Origin: an uncultured Lachnospiraceae bacterium
GTDB taxonomy: Bacteria > Bacillota > Clostridia > Lachnospirales > Lachnospiraceae
DNA: 64,000 bases
Assembly (NCBI GenBank): GCA_947631505.1
Contig: CANRLR010000002.1
Location: 1-64,000 of the forward strand
Reading direction: 5' to 3'
Shown piece by piece: positions 7,199 to 16,628 of the stretch (position 1 is the stretch's first letter; each line of letters begins with the position of its first letter). The notes below the pieces were generated by a model. The model saw nothing but the letters and a program-made list of their open reading frames with translations. It was not told the DNA's origin and made no database searches. The position numbers and the translations under genes are program-made.

Positions 7199-7960
7199 AT
7201 GGTTGGTATTTATTTTAGCGGAACAGGAAATTCTAGATATGCCTTGGAGCTTTTTCTTGGCAAATATGATGAATCAGCGAAAGCATTTGCAATAGAAACG
7301 GAAAACATAGACAGTTATATAAAAAACAATGAAGAAATTGTTTTTAGTTATTCTGTACAGTATAGCAATATTCCGAAAATGCTGAAGGATTTTGTGGACA
7401 GATATCAACATCTATGGCAAGGTAAAAAAATCTTTGTAATAGCAACGATGGGAATGTTTAGTGGAGATGGAGCAGGTATTCTGGCTCGTCGGCTTCGTAA
7501 GTATGGAGCGCAAATCACAGGCGGCTTACATTTGAAGATGCCGGACAGCATAGCTGATGTAAAGGCATTGAAGCGTCCCATAGAGAAAAATGTGGAACTT
7601 GTGAAAGTGGCAGAAAAGAAGATAAACAATGCAGTACGTGATATGAAAAATGGAAAACCGCCACAAGAAGGTATTGGCTTGCTATATCATTTTGCCGGCT
7701 TGTTTGGGCAACGCCTGTGGTTTTACAATAAAACGAAGAAATATACAGACAAAGTAAATGTTGATACACAAAAGTGTATTGGTTGTGGTAAATGTGTGGA
7801 GGCATGCCCAATGCAAAATCTCAATATTGAAAATAGTTTTGCTAAAGCAGAGAATAGATGTACCATGTGTTATCGGTGTATCAACATTTGTCCAAAGCAA
7901 GCGATTACACTGTTGGGGAAAAGTATTGTAGAGCAGGGAACGATAGAAAAATATTTATGA
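7199..7960 (+). CDS. EFR1 family flavodoxin-ferredoxin fusion
   Basis: A 253-aa soluble protein. The N-terminal flavodoxin-like domain (YFSGTGNSRYALE phosphate loop at residues 5-17) is followed by two C-terminal 4Fe-4S clusters: CIGCGKCVEACP and CTMCYRCINICP, the full CxxCxxCxxxCP patterns near residues 198-240. This fits electron transfer between FMN and iron-sulfur partners in anaerobes. A 115-base AT-rich gap separates it from the CPBP gene, and its ATG has TTGGAG upstream. Confidence 0.92.
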   Translation: MVGIYFSGTGNSRYALELFLGKYDESAKAFAIETENIDSYIKNNEEIVFSYSVQYSNIPKMLKDFVDRYQHLWQGKKIFVIATMGMFSGDGAGILARRLRKYGAQITGGLHLKMPDSIADVKALKRPIEKNVELVKVAEKKINNAVRDMKNGKPPQEGIGLLYHFAGLFGQRLWFYNKTKKYTDKVNVDTQKCIGCGKCVEACPMQNLNIENSFAKAENRCTMCYRCINICPKQAITLLGKSIVEQGTIEKYL

Positions 7961-8053
7961 GAATAAGTGTTCATATATAGTGACTGAAAAATTAAAGAGA
8001 TAATTAATTTGTAAGAAGAAAAACTTTGTGTTTTATATTTTGGAGAATATAAC

Positions 8054-8521
8054 ATGATTATAGTAAAAGCAGAAAAAGAGGATTTACAGAAAATACTGGA
8101 CTTGCAGTATCTTGCCTATCAAAGTGAGGCAAGGCTTTTTGATAACCAAGATATTCCACCATTAAAACAAACCTTGGCTGATGTGGAAAATGAATATCAA
8201 AAAGGTCTCATTTTGAAAGCGTTAGATGAAGACAAAACCATTGTAGGTTCTGTAAGAGCATTTTGTGATAACGGGACTGTTTATATTGGAAAATTGATGG
8301 TTCATCCATCAAAACAGGGACAAGGGATAGGAACACAACTTTTGCTTGCAATGGAAAAGCAATATCCAAAACAAAGATACGAGCTATTTACCAGTACCAG
8401 AAGCGAAAAGAATATAGCATTATATAGAAAGCTTGGTTATAAAATCTTTAATGAGGAACAGGTTACGGAAGAATTGAAGTTTGTGTACATGGAAAAGCTA
8501 CAGAATAAAATAACTTGGTAG
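8054..8521 (+). CDS. GNAT family N-acetyltransferase
   Basis: A 155-aa GNAT protein with motif A KQGQGIGTQLLLAME (residues about 93-107) and C-terminal YRKLGYKIF. The N-terminus (MIIVKAEKEDLQKILDLQYLAYQSEA) is typical. TTTTGGAG precedes the ATG. It stands alone, 93 bases after the ferredoxin gene and 25 bases before an unrelated gene. Substrate unknown. Confidence 0.88.
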   Translation: MIIVKAEKEDLQKILDLQYLAYQSEARLFDNQDIPPLKQTLADVENEYQKGLILKALDEDKTIVGSVRAFCDNGTVYIGKLMVHPSKQGQGIGTQLLLAMEKQYPKQRYELFTSTRSEKNIALYRKLGYKIFNEEQVTEELKFVYMEKLQNKITW

Positions 8522-8546
8522 TTGTCAACTGGAAAGGAGAATAACA

Positions 8547-9515
8547 ATGATTGTAAAAGGCATAGGTGCGACAACACATTTAGATAAGCATAATTGTAGG
8601 ATTGCAAAAGAGGCGTTAGAAAGTGCAATAAAAGATATTAATAAAGGAATGTATGCAATTGGAGTAGGAATTGAACATGATTCTTCTATTATGCCGATTG
8701 GTAAAGTGGTAAGCGGACAGTTAGTTGAATTAGATGATGGAGAGTATGGAATAGAAATAGAACAAGAGTTATTTGATGAATATCGAATATTTAGCAATAA
8801 AGCGAATGAAAAATGGTATATTAGTGAGAGCAAGAGGGATTCTCGTCCTTTTGCAGACACACAAACTGAAAACATTAAGAATATAAAAGTTTCTATTGAT
8901 CCAGTTAATTTTTCGAAAAAGAATTATGAAATCTTAATGGATTTTTATGAGAAAGACTGTTTGCTTGATACAGAATGCTTTATGAGAAAATCAGTTATTC
9001 CTGATCCAGAAATAATACTTACATTGGTAACAGGAACAATAGCTGTAATGACAGGAAAAAAAGTTACTGAAAAAGTCACCGAACAAGTAGCAGATGATAT
9101 TGTAAAGATTTATGAATTAATTAGAAAAATTGTACTGGAAACAGTTAAGCGTTGCAAAGAAGGAAACCGACCGGTTACATATATAATTAGAGAAAACAAT
9201 TCTTATTTATTAGAATTGCTTGTTGTTACTGAGAAACCTGATATTTTGTTTGACGCGGTGCAAGAAGAAAAAATGCGTCAAATTGAAATAGAAATTGAGA
9301 AATTTTTAGATACTTTTGATGTTAATATAGCTAAAATACAATGTATATATGATGTGGAAAAACAAAAATGGCTAGTTAATTATGTTTCTACTAACGATGG
9401 CAAGGTAATTGGGAGCGAAAAATGTTACAAAAAGACAGTAGTACTCGCAAAAAGGCTTGAGGCAGGAATGTTAAATGCGGGAAATGAAGATACACTTTAC
9501 AAAAAAGATAGTTGA
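8547..9515 (+). CDS. Unknown 322-aa protein with central hydrophobic segment
   Basis: I do not recognise this gene. Residues 1-75 (KGIGATTHLDKHNCRIAKEA ... GIEHDSSIMPIGKVVSG) vaguely recall the HD-x-S-x-P-I-G pattern of phage prohead-protease-like domains. Residues about 150-175 are hydrophobic (PEIILTLVTGTIAVMTGKKV) and followed by a charged helical region, a layout seen in some defence effectors. The start has GGAAAGGAG upstream. It sits directly before a PIN toxin-antitoxin pair and a helicase, so a defence role is possible but unproven. Codon use is AT-rich like its neighbours. Confidence 0.6.
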   Translation: MIVKGIGATTHLDKHNCRIAKEALESAIKDINKGMYAIGVGIEHDSSIMPIGKVVSGQLVELDDGEYGIEIEQELFDEYRIFSNKANEKWYISESKRDSRPFADTQTENIKNIKVSIDPVNFSKKNYEILMDFYEKDCLLDTECFMRKSVIPDPEIILTLVTGTIAVMTGKKVTEKVTEQVADDIVKIYELIRKIVLETVKRCKEGNRPVTYIIRENNSYLLELLVVTEKPDILFDAVQEEKMRQIEIEIEKFLDTFDVNIAKIQCIYDVEKQKWLVNYVSTNDGKVIGSEKCYKKTVVLAKRLEAGMLNAGNEDTLYKKDS

Positions 9516-9587
9516 TAATATGAATGAAAATAGGTATAATAAAAGAGAGTAAGGAAAGTAAGGAAAGCACTGAAGGGAGGTTTTTAT

Positions 9588-9845
9588 ATGGAACTAGCAA
9601 AGGTTACATCAAAAGGTCAGATTACAATACCAATAGAAATTAGAAAAAAGTTAGGAATCAAAGAGGGGAGTAAAGTGCTTTTTTTGGAGGAAGCGGGACG
9701 AGTATATTTGACAAATTCCTCTATGGAGGCACTGCGAGAAGCTCAAGCTGCATTTGCAGGAGAGGCAGAGAGGCTTGGCTTGGAGACAGATGAAGATGTT
9801 GTGGCGTTGGTTAAGGAGATGCGGAAGGAAAAAACGGTGAAATAA
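9588..9845 (+). CDS. AbrB/MazE-family antitoxin
   Basis: An 85-aa protein with an N-terminal SpoVT/AbrB swapped-hairpin DNA-binding domain (AKVTSKGQITIPIEIRKKLG, then GSKVLFLEEAGRVYL). The alpha-helical tail (residues 45-85) would wrap the toxin. A strong GAAGGGAGG site precedes the ATG. The stop TAA touches the TTG start of the PIN gene, the usual antitoxin-first operon, which such antitoxins typically autorepress. Confidence 0.88.
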   Translation: MELAKVTSKGQITIPIEIRKKLGIKEGSKVLFLEEAGRVYLTNSSMEALREAQAAFAGEAERLGLETDEDVVALVKEMRKEKTVK

Positions 9846-10259
9846 TTGCGGATAATGGTTGATACAAATGTACTGATTTCATTATTGGTGTTTTCTAGTA
9901 AAAAAATGAACCAGATGATGGAGTGCATTTTTACAGAACATCAGTTGGTTCTTTCTTCGTATATTGTAGAAGAATTAAAGGATGTTGTTAGAAGAAAATT
10001 TGCTGACAAAGCTGGAGTCGTAGATACATTGCTTGCTAAGATGAATTATGAGTATGTGTACACACCGGATATATTAGATGAAACACTATTTGAAATCAGA
10101 GATGTGAAAGATTATCCGGTTCTTTATACGGCGATATTGGAAGATGTGGATATTCTTGTGACAGGGGATAGTGATTTTAGTGATGTGGACGTTGAAAAGC
10201 CAGAGATTTTGACACCAGCGGAGTTCTGGGAGAGATGTTTTGATGAAAGAGATAGGTGA
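9846..10259 (+). CDS. PIN-family toxin (putative endoribonuclease)
   Basis: A 137-aa PIN-domain protein. The acidic catalytic set is visible: Asp in MVDTNVLIS (residue about 5), Glu in YIVEELKDV, Asp in KDYPVLYTA and Asp in VTGDSDF. These metal-binding residues normally cleave RNA. The chosen TTG start is immediately after the antitoxin stop; an ATG three codons in is the alternative. Its end overlaps the region where the helicase gene begins, suggesting one transcript for the three genes. Confidence 0.87.
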   Translation: MRIMVDTNVLISLLVFSSKKMNQMMECIFTEHQLVLSSYIVEELKDVVRRKFADKAGVVDTLLAKMNYEYVYTPDILDETLFEIRDVKDYPVLYTAILEDVDILVTGDSDFSDVDVEKPEILTPAEFWERCFDERDR

Positions 10260-10263
10260 GTTT

Positions 10264-13016
10264 ATGGACAAACTTCTGCAAATTGATAAGCAAATATTAA
10301 ATATTGACAAGGTTATATGTAGACATATAAGTAATTTGAGCAATTCAACAAGAGGAGAAATCTCTCAAGATATATTGTCGCAGTTAAGACATTTTGTTGA
10401 ACATATTATGTTGAAAATATATGCCAATGGTAGCGATATTGAAGATACACAAGATAATGTTAAACTGGCTGTAAAATATGCTAAAAGTGAAGATTTTTTG
10501 AGACACTTATCTCGATTTCATCATTTTTTGCAGGTGTCTGTATCACATCGGACTTTGGAGGAAGAGAATTCGGAGCGGCTAATGCTGAAATATTACGAAT
10601 ATCTTCTTAGAATTAAAATATTACTACATGATAAATATTCTCTTGATGTTCTGGTTAATTTGGAACAATTTCCGATTGCAACAGATGAGAGTTTGAATGA
10701 GTATTATTTCAAAATATCAAGCCATTTTTTTACAATAATAAAATATATTATGAAGTGGCATTTATTCCAGCGAATGATAAAGCAAGTAAAACAGATAGGA
10801 TAATTGCGTTTACGGAATTAGAGATAACAGATTTTTATGCTGTAAAATTGTCTATAGAAGATGATTATATAGAAATATTTGATAAGCATATGCCCATAAG
10901 AATTATTTTAGATTGGGAAGTAAGCATTCGCCCATGTGAATTTAAAAATTTCAACAAGTTAATAAATAATCAGTCTAGATTAATTGGAAAAGCGGAGGGA
11001 CGTAATCTTGCTAAATATCTGACAGAAACAGGAAGGAGTTTAGCAGAGATAGTTGTTTATTCAGATGAAATGTATAATAATGTACGTAATCTGATTGTGC
11101 CGAATACAGAAGCATATCATTTTTTTGATTTGTTAGATTATTGTAGGGAACTTATTAATAAGCAAGGAGCAGGTTGCAATGTTTTAAGATATTTGCTTCA
11201 TCATATGAATAATCGAGTTATTAAAGAGCAATATCACGAGAGTTTTAAGAAGGATTATTATACTGGAAGATGGGAATATTTGGGTGGAAATAATTGGATT
11301 TCTAATTTGTATTTAGCAAATGAATGTCTTCCGTTTGATACAATGCCGTTTTGTTCGGGTTTGAAAAAACATGTTCCAAGTTTATCGGATTTATTAATAG
11401 CATTGGATGCAGATGGACGTGAACATGAATTTATGGCAAGAGTTATAAAGAATAATACAGAACAAAAGGGAATGCTGTATACTCAGTTAGAAAAGGTGGG
11501 AGAAAAGTATAGACTTGGTAATTTTGAAGACGTAGAGACATTAAAAAATGTATATAATAAAAATCTACCGAATACTAAGAAACAACAAGCACGTAAATTG
11601 ATTATAGATAGAGGATATATATTTATTGAAGCATATAGAGATGATACTGTATATATAATCAAAACCATTAAAGGTTTGACTCAAAGTGGTGTGGATAATT
11701 ATTCAAATGCTGCAAGAAATTGGATTGAAAATAATGATTATAATATATCAGAAGAAAAGAAAAAAGCACTGGAAACAATGTTTGATAAATCTCATGTGTC
11801 GGTAATATATGGAGCGGCAGGAACAGGAAAAACTACATTCATTAATTATATTTCTAGCTTTTTAAAAGAATATTCGAAATTGTATTTAGCATATACAAAA
11901 CCAGCTGTTAATAATCTGAAGAGAAAGGTTGTGGCAACATCGGATTGTGAATTTCTGACTATTTCAAAGTTTAATAATAAATACAATGACGATATAAAAA
12001 GGGAATATGATATTATATTCATGGATGAGTGCAGTACGATTAACAATAAGGAAATGAGAGAATTTCTGGAACTGGCTAAGTTTAAATTACTTGTTTTAGT
12101 TGGGGATACTTATCAGATAGAGGCAATAGAATTTGGGAATTGGTTTGATGCAATACGTGGTTTTCTTCCGGCAACTGCAATATGTGAGTTAGTAAAGCCC
12201 TATAGAAGTAATAGTAAGCAGTTGCAGGCACTATGGGATAATGTTCGTAAAATGGAGGATGATATTTTAGACCGACTACAAGCAGGAGGGTATTCGGCTA
12301 ACCTAGATCCTTCTATTTTAAATCCTGCATCAGAAAATGAGATTATTTTGTGTTTAAATTATGGTGGATTATATGGAATAAACAATATAAATCATTTTAT
12401 GCAAGAAAACAACAATAGGAAAGAGATACAGAGAGGAATACAGAGGTATAAAGTTGGAGATCCAATTTTATTTAATGATTCAGCCGATGCATTTTTTACA
12501 AAAAGTAAGGAGCAAATTCCCATTATTCATAACAATATGAAGGGGAAGATTGTTGATTTTAGGCTTTTGGAAGCTGGCAAAGTAACGGAACGAGTTCAAT
12601 TTGATATAGAAATTGAAAGGCCATTGATGAATTTAGATAACGAAAATGTAGATTTTCAAGTTGTAGGTGTATCAGAGAAGGGAAACTCTATAATTAGATT
12701 TGAGGTTTATAAGAATAAAAGCACAGATGAGGATGATGATAACGTGTCAAAAAATATAGTGCCATTTCAAATAGCATATGCGGTATCAATTCATAAAGCA
12801 CAGGGTTTAGAGTATGATTCTGTTAAGATTATAATAACAGATGATATTGATGAACTAATAACGCATAGTATTTTTTACACTGCTATAACAAGAGCGAGGG
12901 AAAAACTGAAAATCTATTGGACGCAATCTGTTGAAAAGAAAGTTTTAGATAGAATAGAACCGAAAAATAATCATCAGGATATATCAATATTAAAGCAAGA
13001 AATAATGAAAAAGTAA
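10264..13016 (+). pseudogene. UvrD/RecD-like superfamily 1 helicase, frameshifted
   Basis: A helical N-terminal part (MDKLLQIDKQILNIDKVI..., 10264-10803) breaks near 10714-10721. The frame that continues reads KPFFYNNKIYYEVAFIPAND and stays open to 13016. A missing base there would restore a protein of about 917 aa. The second part holds a complete SF1 ATPase: GAAGTGKTTF (P-loop), FMDECSTI (Walker B), VGDTYQIEAI (motif III), YAVSIHKAQGLEYDSV (motif V) and YTAITRAREKL (motif VI). The ATG at 10264 has AGGTGAG upstream. Because the ATPase is intact, expression from an internal start such as GTG 10755 is conceivable. Its position after a PIN toxin pair suggests a defence role. Confidence 0.75.
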
Positions 13017-13066
13017 TACATAAATGTGTGTATTGAAATGGCTAAACACCTTGAACATTTCACTCA

Positions 13067-13136
13067 TCAGAGTCATAATACCAACAGGTACATTGATACC
13101 CTTTCGTGATACCCATATGATACCTGTTTACTCTGA
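13067..13136 (+). other. 70-nt imperfect inverted repeat with three TGATACC copies
   Basis: Outer arms TCAGAGT / ACTCTGA and inner arms ACAGGTA / TACCTGT bracket a centre with three TGATACC copies (starting 13094, 13107 and 13118). It lies 50 bases after the helicase stop, in a 436-base gene-free stretch (13017-13452). That stretch also holds a terminator and repeat C1. No T-tract follows. It may be a terminator variant, a protein-binding array or a mobile-element end. Confidence 0.5.
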
Positions 13137-13247
13137 AAACCAAAATAATATGGAAAATATGTAAAATAAACGGTATGAAATAGTAGAAAATACGCCTAAA
13201 ATATTAACAAATAAGTTAATGATTAGGGAGTTCAAGTAGTAGCTGTA

Positions 13248-13293
13248 AGTCTTAGAATGCCCTAAAATAGGGTGTTCTGAGGCTTTTCTTTTT
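13248..13293 (+). terminator. Rho-independent terminator
   Basis: A 16-bp stem (several G-U pairs) formed by 13248-13263 and 13269-13284 around an AAAAT loop, followed by TTTTCTTTTT. It is well placed to end transcription from the helicase side before the next acetyltransferase unit. Confidence 0.85.
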
Positions 13294-13343
13294 GCTCTGC
13301 TACTAAATTGCTATAGCAGGACTGTGGTTGGGTCGGGCTGCTT

Positions 13344-13415
13344 GAGAAACAATCGCAAGAGATTGCGAGAGTTTATTGATAAAGAACGTATGTTGTGGTA
13401 ATCTCAATAAAGTAG
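13344..13415 (+). repeat. Structured repeat C1 upstream of an acetyltransferase
   Basis: About 72 bases that align with 16986-17059. Shared blocks are GAGA, TCGCAA, TGCGA, ATTGA, TTGTGGTA and CAATAA/TAATAA. The TCGCAA-GAGA-TTGCGA hairpin (13353-13368) is matched by a longer hairpin in the other copy. Both copies lie 30-40 bases upstream of GNAT genes of unrelated type. Role unknown. Confidence 0.6.
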
Positions 13416-13452
13416 TTGGTGATATTTAAGCTATTGTGGCAAAGAGGTGCAG

Positions 13453-14076
13453 ATGAATATGAATGCAGAAGAATATAAAATAATACATCTTCCTAAAGAA
13501 CAATGGAAAAATATTCCTATACCAATGAGATATACTACAAAGGAATATTTTGATGTAAAGTTAAAAAAGATAAATAATAATTTTCGGGTTGATTTGGTAA
13601 AAACAAAATTAGATGAACCTATTTCACATTATCCAGAGGAGTATGATTTTCCGGATAAGTTGTATCAGGAACATTGGGAAAAGGCGTATGCATGGGGAAT
13701 TGTAGAAGAAAATGATGGTAAGCAGGAACTGATTGCCTGTATTGAGACTTGCCCGGAAGAGTGGTCTAACAGGCTCATGGTTACAGAATTATGGGTGCAT
13801 GAGAAGTTAAGAAGAAATGGCATTGGACATGCATTAATGGAAGTGGCAAAACAACAGGCGAATTTAGAGCACAGACGAGCAATTATTTTGGAAACACAGT
13901 CTTGTAATGTGCCAGCGATAAGTTTTTATCTGCAGGAAGGGTTTGAACTGATTGGTTTTGATAGCTGCTGCTATTCTAACAGGGATATAGATAGAAAGGA
14001 AGTGCGGCTTGATTTGGGATATTTCCCGAGAAAAAATAAGGTGGACAAAGGAGATATTATTGGGGAAGAGACCTGA
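13453..14076 (+). CDS. GNAT acetyltransferase, streptothricin-acetyltransferase-like
   Basis: A 207-aa protein. The C-terminal half carries the SAT-like signature: LMVTELWVHEKLRRNGIGHA (acetyl-CoA motif), then ILETQSCNVPAISFYLQEGF and a DSCCYSNRD block. An in-frame GTG lies two codons upstream, but the ATG at 13453 with AAAGAGG in front is preferred. Streptothricin resistance is a family-based guess; relatives of this length include uncharacterised enzymes. Confidence 0.75.
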   Translation: MNMNAEEYKIIHLPKEQWKNIPIPMRYTTKEYFDVKLKKINNNFRVDLVKTKLDEPISHYPEEYDFPDKLYQEHWEKAYAWGIVEENDGKQELIACIETCPEEWSNRLMVTELWVHEKLRRNGIGHALMEVAKQQANLEHRRAIILETQSCNVPAISFYLQEGFELIGFDSCCYSNRDIDRKEVRLDLGYFPRKNKVDKGDIIGEET

Positions 14077-14148
14077 GAAGAATATCATAAAGTAGAAGAA
14101 GCCGCTTTGCAAGCATTTTTGGAATAAGCATCATCTAGGATGCGATGA

Positions 14149-15066
14149 GCATTTATTGATTTAGACTCTGATAGTAAAAGTGCCTTAGAAGGAGTTGCCA
14201 GTGTCAATGAAGAACCTTTTACGGATGACTGGGGACAGCATCTGACAGCATGGTCGCCTGTTGAATGCGATGGGAAAGCAGTCGCTGTTGTTGGCGTTGA
14301 TGTGAGCTATGACAGTGTGCAAAAAAGCCTGAATAATGTTAGATTTCTGGTTTTCATCATATGCGTATTGATTTATATCGTGATAATTATTACAATGTTT
14401 TTCATATCTATGCGTCTATCCAAAGGATTTAAGATAATCAATCAAAAGATTAAAGATCTGACGGATGGCTCAGGAGATTTGACTAAGAAAATTGAGGATA
14501 AAAGCGGAACGGAATTTGAAGTGATTGCGGATAATCTCAATAAATTCATTGTTGAGATACAGAAGTTGGTCATGCAAGTTGGCACGAGAACAGCAGATAT
14601 TTATACATCAATGCAGCAAATGCAAAATGATGTAACAAATTCCTATGAAAACGCCAGCGGAATCAGCAAAGAGGCAGAGAAACACAAAATAACATCCAAA
14701 GCACCATGGATGATGTAAATTCAAGGAATGAACTGGTGCTTGATATCAAGAAAAAAGCCGACAATATTCAATCAGAAACTTCTGAAAAAGACAAAATATT
14801 CAGAAAGTGGTTCAGCCCCAGCAGACCAAAATATTGAAGTCTCTCATATTTCAGATTTGACACAGGATATTTTAAACATTGCTTCACAAACGAATCTGTT
14901 AACCTTAAATGCATCCATTGAAGCAGCGAGAGCAGGGGAAGCAGGCAAGAACTCTGCTGTGGTTGCGGATGAAATGAGAGATATTCATCAGGAGACGGGT
15001 AAGATTTTTATTGCAGAAGAGTATATGCGAAATACATACAAAAGTGTCTTAAAATCACATAGATGA
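14149..15066 (+). pseudogene. Degraded methyl-accepting chemotaxis protein
   Basis: The frame from 14149 (no start codon) gives the end of a sensory (cache-like) domain, AFIDLDSDS ... VVGVDVSYDS. A membrane span (VFIICVLIYIVIIITMFFI) and a HAMP-like segment follow. A shift near 14690 and a stop at 14716-14718 break it. Reading resumes at 14728, and the signalling tip is recognisable ([20 protein letters not shown]), but with changed residues (GKNSAVV) and premature loss of the C-terminal arm. Several lesions and missing ends show long decay. Confidence 0.82.
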
Positions 15067-15160
15067 GAAAGTTCGAGTGAGGAATTTTCATTATTTGCAG
15101 AATGATTTCATGCATGGAATAATTGTCCTCATAGAATAATTTTACTTCATAAACATAATA

Positions 15161-15207
15161 AAACCTTACTGATTTTCAGAATTGAAAACTGAATATCGGT
15201 AAGGTTT
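15161..15207. terminator. Bidirectional terminator
   Basis: Outer arms AAACCTTAC (15161-15169) and GTAAGGTTT (15199-15207), with inner TTTTC/GAAAA pairing. T-rich sequence follows on the plus strand (TTTTTG) and, read on the minus strand, TTTTATTATG. It separates the chemotaxis pseudogene from the convergent NYN gene. Confidence 0.75.
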
Positions 15208-15211
15208 TTGT

Positions 15212-16075
15212 TTACAAACTATTTTTAATGTGGTTGTAAATATTGAGTCCTTGTTTTTGACCATATTTTGCAATTATGGATCTGTAAATGGTTTGTTTGG
15301 CGTTTTTTTCATCATGGTGTCTGCAGATAAGCGAAGCAACATAGGAAATAGTGTTATTGTCGTAGGAGGCTTTGCTTAATGCTTTCTGTATTATGGTGTT
15401 AAGCTGGGAGGTGGTAGATGCCTTAGGTGGTGTATCGGGAGCATATCTCTTTATTATTGGTTTAATAATTTGGTATATTTCAATGTAATTAGTATATGTT
15501 GCTCTTAATTCGTTATGGACGTCATTAGAAAAATGTTCGCTGCCATAATGTTTTGATACAATGGAGGCAACTGTGTTACTGACCATTTTATCGTATCCGG
15601 AGGTACTAATACTACGTTGGATTTCAGTATTAAGCTGTGTTTTTTGGGTAGAACATATCTTTTTATTTGATGTCGAGGTTGCTTTAGCTGTAGTAAGCTT
15701 TTTGGTAGGGGAATCAATTTTAAGTTGACGTGTAATGCTTGCGGAATTGAGCCCTTTGAAAAACGAAATAATGTTATCATAGTCATTATCCTTACTAACG
15801 ATTATATATTTACAATTTTGAGAATTGTTTTTTCCGATCAAGTAGCCTAAATAAGCGATGAGGTGCATATCCAATGATTGTTTTCCGGCGGGGATAATAT
15901 GTGTATTAAAATCAGCATCATTAAAGATCGTGAGACTATCCATTCTGATTTTTAGAGCGTTTTCCGTGGAAAAAATGTGTATATGGTCATGACTTCCCAA
16001 TTGTTTTGAACAGGCTAGCCCAGCATCATTCACATTTTCATAATCTATTAAATAAAATGTTTCAATATTAGTCAT
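15212..16075 (-). CDS. NYN/PIN-like nuclease domain protein with duplicated C-terminal module
   Basis: A 287-aa protein. Residues 1-115 form a PIN-like fold: FYLIDYENV (first acidic strand), a central KQSLDMHLIAYLGYLIG helix and YIIVSKDNDYDNIISFFKG (acidic cluster). This fits NYN-type RNases with Mg-binding Asp residues. After a Lys/Thr-rich linker, two related segments of about 65 residues follow (IQRSISTSGYDKMVSNTVAS... and IQKALSKASYDNNTISYVAS...), suggesting an internal duplication of a small helical module. The start has AAAGGAG, and it probably shares a transcript with the XRE gene 35 bases upstream. Confidence 0.75.
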   Translation of the reverse strand: MTNIETFYLIDYENVNDAGLACSKQLGSHDHIHIFSTENALKIRMDSLTIFNDADFNTHIIPAGKQSLDMHLIAYLGYLIGKNNSQNCKYIIVSKDNDYDNIISFFKGLNSASITRQLKIDSPTKKLTTAKATSTSNKKICSTQKTQLNTEIQRSISTSGYDKMVSNTVASIVSKHYGSEHFSNDVHNELRATYTNYIEIYQIIKPIIKRYAPDTPPKASTTSQLNTIIQKALSKASYDNNTISYVASLICRHHDEKNAKQTIYRSIIAKYGQKQGLNIYNHIKNSL

Positions 16076-16076
16076 G

Positions 16077-16105
16077 GTACATCTCCTTTCCCCATGTACG
16101 TGGGG
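16077..16105 (-). promoter_or_regulatory. Competing hairpins over the NYN gene Shine-Dalgarno
   Basis: GTACAT (16077-16082) and ATGTAC (16094-16099) can pair and would put the AAAGGAG site in the loop. The overlapping pair CCCCA (16090-16094) / TGGGG (16101-16105) excludes the first stem. Either structure would change access to the ribosome site. Short stems, so only suggestive. Confidence 0.4.
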
Positions 16106-16110
16106 ATTGC

Positions 16111-16593
16111 TTACTGTTTTTTGCGTTGTTTCATTTTATACTGGTAGGTCTCCCGTTTTGGATAGGTATAACGCCATTCGTCATATTCTTCCCTGCTGAT
16201 TTCGCCATTTTCTAACATGGCAGATTGTTTCTGCCATGCCCGGAGCATGGTGTTCACCTCTGAATGGAGAGGTGCGATGGAATGGTCGAGGGACAGGCAG
16301 ACTTCTCCCTCCTTTTCGGATATTTTGAATCCGTATATATCTTCCAGTGCAAAGAGAGTGTGCAGCAGTCCGAAATGGGTGTCTATGTCCGGCACAGTGA
16401 GTGCTTTTGGTGAGACACCGAGGATGTCAGCCATCATCTCTACAAGGTCATGCTTAGGCACTCTTGCCTCGGATTCGTATTGTGCTATACGCACATCAGA
16501 AGTTCTTTCTAAAAAACCGAGCTGTTCCCCAAGCTGTTTCTGTGTCATGCCTTTACGCTTGCGGAAAAATTTGATACGTTGTCCGATTGCCAT
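16111..16593 (-). CDS. XRE family transcriptional regulator
   Basis: A 160-aa protein. Its N-terminal HTH (residues 4-65, IGQRIKFFRKRKGMTQKQLG ... RIAQYESEARVPK) is of the type found in clostridial integrative elements; a C-terminal helical domain of unknown ligand follows. The frame is open further upstream (to 16632), but ATG 16593, with GAGGT before it, coincides with the domain start. It sits 35 bases before the NYN gene, and its own upstream DNA contains nested inverted repeats, plausible operators. Confidence 0.85.
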   Translation of the reverse strand: MAIGQRIKFFRKRKGMTQKQLGEQLGFLERTSDVRIAQYESEARVPKHDLVEMMADILGVSPKALTVPDIDTHFGLLHTLFALEDIYGFKISEKEGEVCLSLDHSIAPLHSEVNTMLRAWQKQSAMLENGEISREEYDEWRYTYPKRETYQYKMKQRKKQ

Positions 16594-16628
16594 AATTACC
16601 TCATTTCTGCACTGTTTTTTGTGCATAA

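Noticed and set aside
10755-13016. Helicase as an intact separate gene starting at GTG 10755
   Set aside because: Sequence similarity to the helicase family continues upstream of 10755 in the same frame (KPFFYNNKIYYEV), so the ORF is the rear part of a frameshifted gene, although internal initiation remains possible.
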